The translations under genes were made by a program, and so were the position numbers. Of a DNA stretch of 64,000 bases, positions 1 through 9,813 are shown piece after piece (positions within the stretch are counted from its first letter, which is position 1; every line of letters starts with the position of its first letter). The DNA lies in contig CP099841.1 in assembly GCA_030062745.1 (NCBI GenBank), positions 9,132,501 through 9,196,500 on the forward strand, read 5' to 3'. The notes beneath the pieces are model-generated. The model was not told where the DNA came from, searched no databases, and saw only the letters and a list, made by a program, of their open reading frames with translations. The stretch comes from Capitulum mitella. Its lineage: Eukaryota > Arthropoda > Thecostraca > Pollicipedomorpha > Pollicipedidae.

Positions 1-551
1 ATGAGTAGGTTGAATTTTTGTGCCTTTTTGGAGGTACAGTAATCGATTTCCCAGTGGGGTCCAGTACTTCTGGTATAGCATCATTCCCAACAACGAACAC
101 AGTCTTCAACAGATATCAGTCGTCAAAAATCAAAATCTTCCAGGGATCTTTGGTCAGTCAACTGAAAAGTTCTTTTGCCGACAGTCCAGACTCCAACGAA
201 AAGATAAAAAAAACGCAATCTGCATGGTCGACTTCCAACCAACGATTGTTCTTAGACCTAGAGCAACACTACTTCTTCACTTGATTACTTTGCAAAATGT
301 GTTGACCGAATGCATGCCGTTTTTTCTAAGTTGGTTATGTCACACATTTATGTAAAAACATTTTTTTGATATTCAGTGCAGCACGGAACAAAGGGCACAA
401 CTGTTAAGGACATTACCTGGGATTTTGTAATGTGTCCTTGTTTACGCACCAAACACACCAAGATCACACCTACGTCGCACCATACCAGCAGTCGGTACCC
501 GCTGGATCACGATGACGAGCACGATCGATCGGCCGGGCCCATAGCCTATAG
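1..551. other. Left edge, no gene assigned
   Basis: No recognisable exon was found. The - strand at about 4-104 reads as an open stretch containing NDAIPEVLDPTGKSITVPPK, preceded by a stop near 115. It could be an exon fragment or a remnant of a mobile-element protein that runs off the left edge. I cannot name it. Confidence 0.3.
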
Positions 552-946
552 AGGTGCGGTCAGCTGGACCTGCAGCCGGGGTGGTGCGGTCTGCTGGACC
601 TGCAGCCGGGGTGGTACGGTCAGCTGGACCTGCAGCCGGGGTGGTGCGGTCAGCTGGACCTGCAGCCGGGGTGGTACGGTCAGCTGGACCTGTGGCCGGA
701 GTGGTGCGGTCAGTTGGACCTGCAGCCGGGGTGGTGCAGTCTGCTGGACCTGTGGCCGTGGTGGTGCGGTCGGCTGGGCCTGTAGCCGAGGTGGTGCGGT
801 CTGCTGGACCGGTAGCCGGGGTGGTGCGGTCTGCTGGACCTGTAGCCGGGGTGGTACGGAAAGCTGGACCTGTAGCCGGGTGGTGCGGTCAGCTGGACCT
901 GTAGCCGGGGTGGTGCGGTCTGCTGGACCTGTAGCCGAGGTGGTGC
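552..946. repeat. 30-bp minisatellite, about 13 copies
   Basis: The unit is 30 bp and contains GGACCTGCAGCCGGGGTGGT. It recurs about 13 times with point changes such as TGCAGCC/TGTAGCC and one 1-bp shortened unit near 880-890. Open reading frames on both strands here arise only from the repeat period. It lies where 5' introns of ABHD16A would be expected. Confidence 0.93.
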
Positions 947-2682
947 GGCTGGACTGTTGGCCCGACGAGCAGCGCCGGCAGCTTGTTGACGAGGCCAAAC
1001 AGCCGGCCGCTACGGACGGAGCTGGGAGCTGCGCTGGAGCCCAGCGCCAGCACCAGCACCGACACTAGTAGCAGCGCCAGCTAAGACGTCCTGGCAGCCA
1101 TGGTTGGCAGATGGTAGCTAGGAAGTTCTCCCTTTGGAGACCAGGACTGGCGTTATAAAGTGCTGCACACGAGGTGAGCGATTACCTGTTCTGGCTACCT
1201 CTTTGCGGCTCTTGTTCGCCTGCATTGCCGTTTTTCTTTCCTTGTTAGCGATGAAGTTCCGATAATGATTTCTTGAAACAACGCGGACGAATGTCTTTAA
1301 AGAAATGCCTTCAGCCTGAATAAACGCAGAAAGTTGGCATTTTTTTTTACCCAGCGATGCGCTTTGAACGTGGGTGGCCTATGTATTTCGGTGATTTATG
1401 AAAAAAAACAACCATGCCGGATGAGACCATGATGTCAACCCGAAGCTCGGATGTCAGTAGCAAGATTATTTTCGCCGTCATAGCGTCTCTTTTTCATAGG
1501 CCTTTTTAGAACTGCTAAAATATTACCCGTCGGACAGGTGACAGATGCTTTCTGGTCGGTCACGGTTTAACTGGGAATGTGCTGAATCTTAGGCAAGCTG
1601 GATTCTTTCTGCGATGTTAGGGAGTCGGCCTCCGTTTAGCTCCATGAAAATACGGGAAATGACGTTTGTAATGCGTAGCTTTGGTGGGGCTGTGCTGAAA
1701 CGTAATTGGGATGCTACACACCAGCTTCGTAGTCCATTCGAGATTAACGATTGTTCTGCGGTATAAACGAAACGGTCCCTTTCCTGCCTGGCATACGTAA
1801 ATAGAGGGTGTGGTATGAATTACATGACTCGAATGCAGTATTCAAACCATGGACTGCACTTATTCAATCACCAGCTTTCAGTGGGTCGGGATTCTAACGA
1901 AGTCACGCACTCCGGGTAACCACTGGAATTCTTTATAACATTGGGAAGTTTTTCGTACACCAAAATCGCTGAATTTTTTACAACCGCTTGCATCATACAT
2001 TATCTTTTTGTGTCATTCAAGGAATTCGATTCACTTTGTGTTACTCACAACACGCACGCGCGAACCCACGTAAATGGAATTATGAACGAACCACCCAAGG
2101 AACATAAAAGAAATGTTGAAGTCGTGGGGCATCCTCATTTCCAATGGTAGTTCGGTATTTGCGGTCGCATTTATAAATTGTTCTTTGGCCTTTCTTACTC
2201 CGACCCAGTTTCGTTGCCTTGCGTTTTTCTTTTTGCCATTGCTTTTTGCGTTTTGTTTATGTTGTGCCCGCGAAGCGATTTGCCTCATCGTCAGTTTGGA
2301 TCCGCCGAACATCAGTTATTTCACAGCTGGAATCGGTAAAAAAGAAATCTCCCACTGTCCGGTGTTCTGAGTGGGATAAGCCGTCTGGGCTGAACAGAAG
2401 TGTCCGTTGATGTTTGTTATAGAAGTCTGAAAAATTTCCGGGGAATGGCTAGTTCTGGATGCATTTGCAAATGCCATGCAAATTTTTACACAATAAAATA
2501 TGCCAGGTTGTTTGAGACCTGCCAGCCCCCGTTGACATGCGTCCTAGATTTTCCCTGTGATTCGGTTGGCGGCAGCAGCTGGCTGCAGGTACGCTGCAGT
2601 TGGACATCACAGGCCGCTGCCGTGGCCCGGCTGGCGTCCTCACTCCGCGCCCAGTCGGCCCGGCCGGTGCCGCGCCGCTCAG
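947..2682. other. Gene-free stretch upstream of first ABHD16A exon
   Basis: About 1.7 kb of mostly unique, AT-moderate sequence. Both strands were scanned for the N-terminal membrane segments of ABHD16A and none were recognised. Short frames near 2113-2370 are hydrophobic but do not resemble the family. It is probably an intron. Confidence 0.5.
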
Positions 2683-5600
2683 CTGACCGTCTCCTCCACT
2701 GCCGACAGCCGGGTGGAGGCGCCGGCCGCCGGTGCGCCGCCGCCGCCGGGCGCCGCCGAGCGCGGCCTGCTCGCGCTGCCGGCCCGGCTGCTCGGCTACT
2801 GCGTCGTGCACACCATCGGCCGCCGGCTCATGTACCCCGGCAGCATCGGCTTCATGGGCAGCCTGCTCGGTACGGGGCGCTGCCGGCCGCCGGCCGCCGG
2901 CACCGCGCTGCGCACCGGCGGGGCCGTGCCGACGTCGGCGGGAAAACGATCGCCGGTGTAAAGCAGCGCCTTGTTCAGAGGATAGCTTACTGTGTCTGAG
3001 AGCTTGAGGCTTTGTTGTAGGAATCAAACGGTTTCACTCTTCCTTGTCATGGTTGGCGGGACTGTGGGTTGAATGTCCCATGATTTAGGCCATATTGGGC
3101 CGCAGTTTCCGCACATTTTCCCCATTCCACGAAACTTACTCGTGGACCACATCTGAAAACCGCTTCACGGGTCGCACCGTATTCGAGTATACCCCTGGTG
3201 CATCGCTGTTTTAAGACGGGGCACCGGTCGTTCTGATGCCTAGTGCTCGCCGCCGAGTCGTGGCGGCTGTCATACGCTCACCTCAGTCGGGCTTAGCTCA
3301 ACTCAACAGTTTGGCATAGTTCGGCTCAGCTTTGCTCAGCCCAGCCCAACTCGGCTCAGCCCGGCACAGGTCATCTTAGCTGAGCAGCTCAACATTCAGT
3401 TTGGTTTATGTCAGTTAAGTTAAGATCAGCTCAGCGCAGCTCAGCCCAGCCCAGCCCAGCCCAGCCCAGCCCAGCCCAGCCCAGCCCAGCCCAGCCCAGC
3501 CCAGCTCAGCTGCCGGTCTGTACCGCTCACAGCGCCGGCGCTGCTCGAGGGCCGCGCCAAGATGGTGGAGAAGCTGGGCGGCCAGCGGTTCGCGCTCAAG
3601 ACCGTCGACGGTAACCGGATCGACACCATGCTGATCGACCGGCGGAACAGGTGCTTCCGCCCAGCTGGCTGGAGAAGGCGGGCAGATTCCTGGGGATCTG
3701 CTGCAGTGGAGAGACGTTAGATGCTAGATGCTGCAGACGAGATGCCAGCTCTGCTAAGCGTGGATGGAGTATTTCGTGGATTTTTTTTATCAGTGAGCAA
3801 GTGCTGACGCTCGTTGTTTTTTCTTTCTGATGCCTTTGCAGGGACCATATGATAGCTTAAGAGTTTGCGTTTTCGTCTTTTTACATTGCTGCATCTATAT
3901 TCCGTGTAGCATGCTAGTTCAACCAAAGTACTGCAATATTTCATTATTGCTTGTGCTTCTGAGACCAGTTCTGCGGCCCAGCCGGTGCTGCATCATCTCC
4001 CCTGTGTCAGAAGTCGTCACGGGCCGTCCTGGGCACGCAGGAAGGACATGCCGAACGGCAACAAGCTGGTCATATGCTGCGAGGGCAACGCCGGCTTCTA
4101 CGAGATCGGCGCCACCTCGTCGCCTCTGGAGGCCGGCTTCTCGGTGTTGGGCTGGAACCACCCGGGCTTCGCCGGCAGCTCGGTACGCTGGAGTTCCTCT
4201 GCGGCGGCCGCCGTGCGCGGGACGACAGGTGCAGTTAGCCCGTTGTTGGGGTCGGCGGGCGTGCTGGGGTTGCAGCTGCGAGAGATCGAGCCAGCGTTGG
4301 GTATGCAGAACGTGTGTACCGCGGTTGGATCCGAGAGTTGTAACAGTGGTAACAAAATTCGGGCCATTCCTCGCTATTCTGCCTTGCGTGACACTGCTGT
4401 ATTATCTGCATCCGCGTTTGGCTGGGACACGTTACTTTGGTTGGGACTGTTCAGTGACATTCGTGCACCCAAAGAATAATTCAATTTTAGGGGATTATTA
4501 ATCAAGTGGAACTGCTTAGGTTATGCATTCCATCGCTTCAGCGGGTTTCATCTGCGAGCATTTTCGTTTTTCTTTGATCGTCCTGAATTGTCATGCGTAT
4601 GGTCCTGTAAAGCCAGTTTTTTTTTTCTTTTGGGGATCAGTTTTTCTGCAGTCCATAAGCGGAGCATGTTGTCTGACTTTGTATACATGGACGTCTTCAT
4701 ATGACATCCAGGTATCTGTTCGTCCAGAAGCGAACGTAAACGCGTTCGGCGCCTGTCAGCCAAACTTCTGGCCCACCAGGGCGCCTCGACCCCTGATGTC
4801 GTCTTTGTCCGTCCGGGCTGGGTGTACCTGCCATGTACCTGCCGGGTGTACCGCGAACGTTTGGCCTGGCTGGGCCGGTTCTGCTGTCTGTCACAGTCTG
4901 CCGTCTGCGCCGGCAGGGGGTGCCGCTGCCGGAGAGCGAGCAGCACGCCATAGCGGCCGTGATGGAGTTCGCCGAGCGTCGGCTGGGCTTCAGGCAGGAG
5001 GAGATCGTCCTCTACGCCTGGAGCATCGGCGGCTACACGGCCACCTGGGCGGCCATGACGCACCCGAACGTCTCCGGCGTGGTGAGCGGCGTTCTCCTGT
5101 ACGTCTCGTGTGGAACGCAGGCGCGCCTAGATGGCGGGCATGCCTTCGAGTCGGGATTCTGGCTCTGAACTGAAGAAGTGGGTGATTTTGATTGCGCCGT
5201 AGCTTAACCAGGCGTAGTATAGATTTATTTCCGTCTAAGCGTCATTCCAGACTGACTATATTCCAGTTTTATCCGATCGTTTTTAGCGTTTGTGTCTTCT
5301 CGGTTCATTTCTGGATACCACGCGTGACCGCGCCCCGTCGTCCAGATTAATGACGCCACGTGAGGCTCTGCCCCTTGGGTCAGACTCTGGGCGCTGTATG
5401 TGACCGTGGCGCCTTTGCCTCCTCTGCCATATTATTAACGTCACATGTGACGTTCATGGCTCAGTCAGATCCTCTGGACCTGTAACGAGGTCTGCATGCC
5501 TGGTCTTGTGGATCTCGTGTGTTAACGCCCCTCCTGCGGATCTTGTAGACCTGTATTGACGCCTCTCCGTGAAATCCTGCAGACCTCCTATGGCTCTGCC

Positions 5601-8550
5601 TCATGGCCAGGTCATTTAGCACTCTTGTGACAACACCTTCACCAGGTTCTGTAGATCTGGCATGACAACGCCTCCTGCCCACCAGATTCTGCAACCTCGC
5701 GTGACAGCGCCTCCTCCGCCAGATCCTGGACGCCACGTTTGACGACGTGCTGCCGCTGGCGGTGGCGCGGATGCCGCCCTCCTGGGACTCGCTGGTGCGA
5801 CTGGCCTGCCGCCGCCACCTGGACCTGAATAACGGCCGCCAGCTGGCGCTCTACCCGGGCCCCGTGCTGCTGGTGCGCCGCAGCCAGGACGAGGTCATCA
5901 CCGTGGTGTGAGTGCCCCCCTCTCCCCGCCGCCCCGTGCTGCTGGTGCGCCGCAGCCAGGACGAGGTCATCACCGTGGTGTGAGTGTCCCCCTCCCCCCG
6001 CCGCCCCGTGCTGCTGGTGCGCCGCAGCCAGGACGAGGTCATCACCGTGGTGTGAGTGCCCCCCTCTCCCCGCCGCCCCGTGCTGCTGGTGCGCCGCAGC
6101 CAGGACGAGGTCATCACCGTGGTGTGAGTGTCCCCCTCCCCCCGCCGCCCCGTGCTGCTGGTGCGCCGCAGCCAGGACGAGGTCATCACCGTGGTGTGAG
6201 TGTCCCCCTCCCCCCGCCGCCCCGTGCTGCTGGTGCGCCGCAGCCAGGACGAGGTCATCACCGTGGTGTGAGTGTCCCCCTCCCCCCGCCGCCCCGTGCT
6301 GCTGGTGCGCCGCAGCCAGGACGAGGTCATCACCGTGGTGTGAGTGTCCCCCTCCCCCCGCCGCCCCGTGCTGCTGGTGCGCCGCAGCCAGGACGAGGTC
6401 ATCACCGTGGTGTGAGTGTCCCCTTCCCCCCGCCGCCCCGTGCTGCTGGTGCGCCGCAGCCAGGACGAGGTCATCACCGTGGTGTGAGTGCCCCCTCCCC
6501 CCGCCGCCCGTCACGCCGCTAGCGCCGCCTTGTCTGGGACGCTGACCGGGCAGGAGCCATTTGTGAGCGGGTCTGATGGTTAATGGCGCCGGTGTTCAGT
6601 AATCACTGAATTTCCCAGCCTCACCGCTGGCGGACGCGGGAAGTAAGACGCCGCAGGCGGAAGTGGTTGTCGTCACGTCTCAGTCCGTCGAGACACTGCG
6701 TTCTGGGGTATTCATCATTCGTGCGGGCGTCTCGGGTGGGGCTTGACGTTGTCTTGTTGCGGCGGCCGCCGTCAGGACGGTCGTTTCCCGTGTTTCAGCG
6801 AGCAGGACGTGTCGACGAACCGGGCGAACGACCTGCTGATGCTGCTGATGCGGACCCGCTTCCCGAACCTGGTGGACGCCGTCACGGAGCCATTCCTGGA
6901 GCGCTGGGCCCGGGCGGATGCGGTCGTACAGGGTCAGTAGCTCAGGTCAAGGACGGTAACATGTGCCTTGTATTTCTGGGAGATATCTGGGTATCTTCCA
7001 TCGCTGTTTAAAGAGACGCATGGCTGATACCTCTTAAAGCTGTTTCGCAGTGACGACCAGTGACCGCCCAGCGTGTTTTAAAGTCATGTGAACACTGCTA
7101 TTCTGACCTCGCGCGTGTTAAGTCTGTGTATGAGCATCTGTTTCATAGCCTTGTTTTTACGCCGCTTTGACCCGGGTTTCAGAAAAGCCCCATTGACTCC
7201 GGTCACATCTCGGGGGGGGGGGAATCCCATGAAGTACAACAAATAAATAAGTAACTGCGTAAAACGCGGGGTCACTCGGTATTATCCGCGTACTCGGAGG
7301 TCCATGTCATATACTGCGCCAATGAACGCGCTCTGAAACATTGTATATGTCAAGTGTTTATGAGGCTACTTATAACGCCTTACGGTTTACGTACTCGGTC
7401 TGTAATGTCATCACTGGTGATGTCGTAACCCAGTGACGATACTTTTTCGTTTCCTCATTGTGTGATGACTTGAGCTCATAGTGTTTCTGAGCTCTAGGGA
7501 TTTCTCGTAGGGCGTTATATCCCAAATGTACATGGATGCACCTGGACGGCGTGGTTACTCAAACGCTCTGCTATCCATGTTGAGCAATTTTCTGATCGTC
7601 GTTGTCTGCAGTTGAAGTTACACCACACATGCTGGTAATAAGGACAGATGACGCGCTGGGTAGTTTTATCCGTGCCGTGCGGTGGCCGTACGGTGATTAC
7701 GTTGCCTGCCGCCTCCAGCCGTGGTGATCTCCGAAGTGCAGCTGGACGAGGAGCTGTGCCACTCTCTGCTGGCGTCGTACGTCTCCGACCACTCGGCCAG
7801 CTACCCGCTGGGTATCGGCGAGGGGCTGGACGACACCTCCCGCATCCAGCTCGTCCTGTACCTGGTCAGTGTGGCGGGCGAGGGGTGCCGGACGTCCCGG
7901 AGGGCAGGACCTCCGGGACGAGTGGCCAGCGATGCGCGGCCCTGGTGACGGGCAGGGGTGCCGGCCTTTCATGACGAGTGGACAGGGGTCCCGGTCTTTC
8001 ATGACGAGTGGAGAGGGGTCCCGGTCTTTTGCGAGAAACGTTCCAGGGTGACAGAACAGAACCTGCTAGAGACACGCAAGATTTGTTATTAGCGGGTCGA
8101 AACGGGTGTATCCGACGCCGAGCCTGAAAGCATGTTCAGAAAAGGTTGACGTCATGTGAGATCGGTCCGTAGTGGAACATTTCAGACGCGGATAGGCATC
8201 ACCCTAGAACATACGCAAACGGCGTGGGCAGGATGGGGCGCCCACTCCCCACCCATCAAACTGCCATCTGCCCTAGGAGCTGCCGCCTCGCTGTGCGCCA
8301 AATTGCCGTTGATTTCTCGGCCGAGCCGGACGCCGTCGTCGCCGGTTACTTGTGCGGGAATGGGCGTCAGTTACCGACGATTTTTGCCGACAAACGGCCG
8401 TCCGTGCACCCGCAGGCCAGCCGTCTGATGATCGAGATGGAGGGCACCCACTGCTCGCCGATGCCGGGTTCCTTCTTCCGCCTGCCCTGGGAGCTGCCTC
8501 AGAACGGCAACGGCTTCGTCTACCTCTCTCGGCCGAGCGACGAGGCGTAG
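2683..8550 (+). CDS. ABHD16A: ABHD16A-like phosphatidylserine lipase, C-terminal eight exons (5' partial)
   Basis: Exons read from the sequence: 2683-2869, 3533-3650, 4041-4182, 4917-5081, 5723-5907, 6799-6932, 7719-7864 and 8416-8550 (stop TAG). All seven introns are GT-AG and every phase agrees, giving 403 residues. The order of conserved blocks is that of the ABHD16 family: HTIGRRLMYPGSIG, the IDTMLIDRR strand, KLVICCEGNAGFYE, LGWNHPGFAGS, the nucleophile elbow YAWSIGGYTATWA, RRSQDEVIT (acid residue) and EGTHCSPMP (catalytic His), ending near LPWELP. Family members are ER-membrane serine hydrolases that convert phosphatidylserine to lyso-phosphatidylserine. The human protein has about 200 more N-terminal residues, including membrane segments. 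No matching exons were found in 1-2682, so they probably lie left of the window. The start of the first listed exon (acceptor CAG at 2680-2682) is the least certain boundary. The gene converges with GTF2H4. Confidence 0.93.
3290..3506 (+). repeat. CAG-rich degenerate repeat and (CAGCC)n just before an exon
   Basis: From about 3290 the sequence is a degenerate series of CTCAGC/CTCAAC words, ending in a clean pentanucleotide (CAGCC)n tract at about 3436-3506. The ABHD16A exon acceptor (CACAG, exon from 3533) follows within 30 bp. Each repeat unit contains a CAG, so the array offers many weak acceptor-like sites next to the real one. Confidence 0.9.
4917..5081 (+). CDS. ABHD16A: ABHD16A exon with nucleophile elbow
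   Basis: This phase 0-0 exon of 55 codons opens after a CAG acceptor at 4914-4916 and ends before GTGAGC. It encodes GVPLPESEQHAI through THPNVSGV. It carries the W-S-I-G-G nucleophile elbow, with the catalytic serine inside YAWSIGGYTATW, the most conserved part of the family. No disruption is seen. Confidence 0.93.
5300..5722 (+). repeat. Degenerate tandem array resembling a 3' splice-site region
   Basis: Diverged units of roughly 40-48 bp repeat variants of TGACAGCGCCTCCTCCGCCA followed by GATCCTG or GATTCTGTAGA-like sequence, right up to the real acceptor at 5721-5722. Several units end in CCAG or GCAG followed by an ATC/ATT-CTG-like triplet, so they look like older copies of the acceptor of the exon at 5723. 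Unit length and identity are irregular, and the left edge is approximate. Confidence 0.6.
5723..5907 (+). CDS. ABHD16A: ABHD16A exon with acid residue, flanked by splice-site arrays
   Basis: The exon runs from ILDATFDDVLPLAV to RRSQDEVITVV; the Asp of RRSQDE aligns with the catalytic acid of the human enzyme. It enters in phase 0 after CCAG and leaves in phase 2 at GT|GTGAGT, rejoining CGAGCAGGAC at 6799 to restore Val-Glu-Gln-Asp. The last 47 bases and the donor are repeated eight more times downstream, and its acceptor region is degenerately repeated upstream (separate entries). Reading past the first donor meets TGA at once, so only the first donor gives full-length protein. Confidence 0.92.
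5861..6510 (+). repeat. 72-bp tandem array of an exon end plus 5' splice site (9 copies)
   Basis: Copies of GAGGTCATCACCGTGGT followed by GTGAGTG start at 5891, 5963, 6035, 6107, 6179, 6251, 6323, 6395 and 6467, exactly 72 bp apart. Each unit holds 47 bp identical to the end of the ABHD16A exon and about 25 bp of intron starting with the donor. The exonic part is identical in all nine copies; the intronic C-rich part shows only small changes. Because 72 is a multiple of three, long spurious reading frames appear on both strands. Near-identity suggests recent expansion or homogenisation. The true copy number may differ from the assembly. Confidence 0.97.
7950..8040. repeat. 30-bp tandem repeat, 3 copies, in an ABHD16A intron
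   Basis: Three units of GGGGTSCCGGYCTTTCATGA followed by CGAGTGGASA lie between the exons at 7719-7864 and 8416-8550. The copies differ at a few bases. Confidence 0.85.
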
Positions 8551-9591
8551 CCAGCCTGAGGCGCGCCAGCAGGCCGGACCGGAGAGGACCGGGGCGAGCC
8601 GGGGCGACTGGACAGTCGACGGCGTTTCAAGCGGCGCGGACATTCGGAGAAAATCGCAAATCGCGTGAATCGCGCCAACTGTCCCAGCCGTCGACTGTCA
8701 GCAGTCGGCAACCCCCGGCTGTCCTGCTGCCCAATGCGTCCGTGTCGGTTACTGAGACGTGGCCTGGGTGGGCCTGAGTGGGGCTATTCGATCTTTGTTC
8801 TAGGTGCGCGGATCGGCTCGGTTTTCGTTGACGTTGGAACGTCGCCCGACGGCCGGTCGAATTGTTTTGTTGCGCCGATGTGGGGCGTAGGGACTGACGA
8901 GCGAAAGACGAACAAAGGCATTCACGCGGGCGGTGGGTGGTAGGCGTATTGTGAATAGATGTTGGATTGTTTGGAGGCCTGGAACGAATGGCCAAATATT
9001 CCAGCCAACTGTGTTTGTGATGATCTGCTTCGGGAAGTGGCAATGACTGCGCACGGCGCAGGGGACACATGGCAACGGCTTTTGCGAAAAGCACGGGCAT
9101 CATATACGTTTACCGTTCTCCCTATAATGCGCTCTTAAGCGTGTGCATCCATCTGCCTTTTACGCAAGCTTCCAACTTCTGATGTTCGTTATAGCCGTTT
9201 AAAACATTACTCTAAACGTTCGAATGTGTCGTGAATACAGTCGCACGCCAGCATGCACTTCTGAACAAGAGCAGAGACTCAAACCTCCGCTGTGCTCCGT
9301 TATCGCAGACAACGGAAGCCAACGCACTGGAGCAAAACGCGCGGAAAACAGACCATTTGTACAATTCGTCACACTCCAACTGGACGATATCACTTATTGA
9401 CGCCCCGGAGACTGTCAAACAGATGGAAGCACGGGCTGTCTCCGGGGTTTCGAATCACGACCAAACGACCGCCGACGAGCCCGTCGGACGAGGAAACAAC
9501 CCAGTCCGTCATAACCGGCTGTCCTCGGGCGTAACGCGTCACCCGAGTGACGTCCAGCGCGCGACGGCAGCCCGGCCGTGACGGGCGGCGG
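8551..9591. other. Convergent intergenic interval, presumed 3' UTRs
   Basis: About 1.04 kb separates the stop codons of ABHD16A (+) and GTF2H4 (-). It should hold both 3' UTRs. I saw no clear AATAAA on either strand and no conserved frame. Confidence 0.6.
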
Positions 9592-9813
9592 CTAGTTGCC
9601 GGCGCGACCGTAACGTTTCCAGTAGCGCTTGACGTCGTCATGCCCCTCCCGGGTGACGACCATGACTCGCTTCTCGGGGCTCTCCCACGTGAGGCAGCCC
9701 ATGTCGCGCGCATAGTTGCGTAGCATCTCGAAGTCGGACTGCGCCAGGAACTGGTTGTACAGCACGCCCTCGGCGAACGTGAACCGGTTGCGCTCGATCT
9801 CCCACAGCTTGAT
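9592..9813 (-). CDS. GTF2H4: GTF2H4 last exon (Tfb2 C-terminal domain)
   Basis: This phase-0 exon starts with [20 protein letters not shown] after the acceptor GCAG and ends in TAG at 9594-9592 after KRYGRAGN. It is the most conserved p52 segment. In the family it pairs with the p8/TTDA (GTF2H5) subunit. Confidence 0.94.
   Translation of the reverse strand: MKLWEIERNRFTFAEGVLYNQFLAQSDFEMLRNYARDMGCLTWESPEKRVMVVTREGHDDVKRYWKRYGRAGN

Noticed and set aside
376..1068. 230-codon + strand Trp/Cys/Gly repeat protein
   Set aside because: Encoded by the 30-bp minisatellite; the opposite strand and other frames are equally open.
5861..6510. CRISPR-like regularly spaced repeats
   Set aside because: The repeat plus spacer is a simple tandem array in which the spacer is also repeated; the context is eukaryotic and the unit is an exon edge.
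5639..6522. Long open frames on both strands with 24-residue repeats (GHSHHGDDLVLAAAHQQHGA on -, RAAGAPQPGRGHH on +)
   Set aside because: They arise from the 72-bp repeat having a period divisible by three and lie over the ABHD16A exon edge; there is no independent support.
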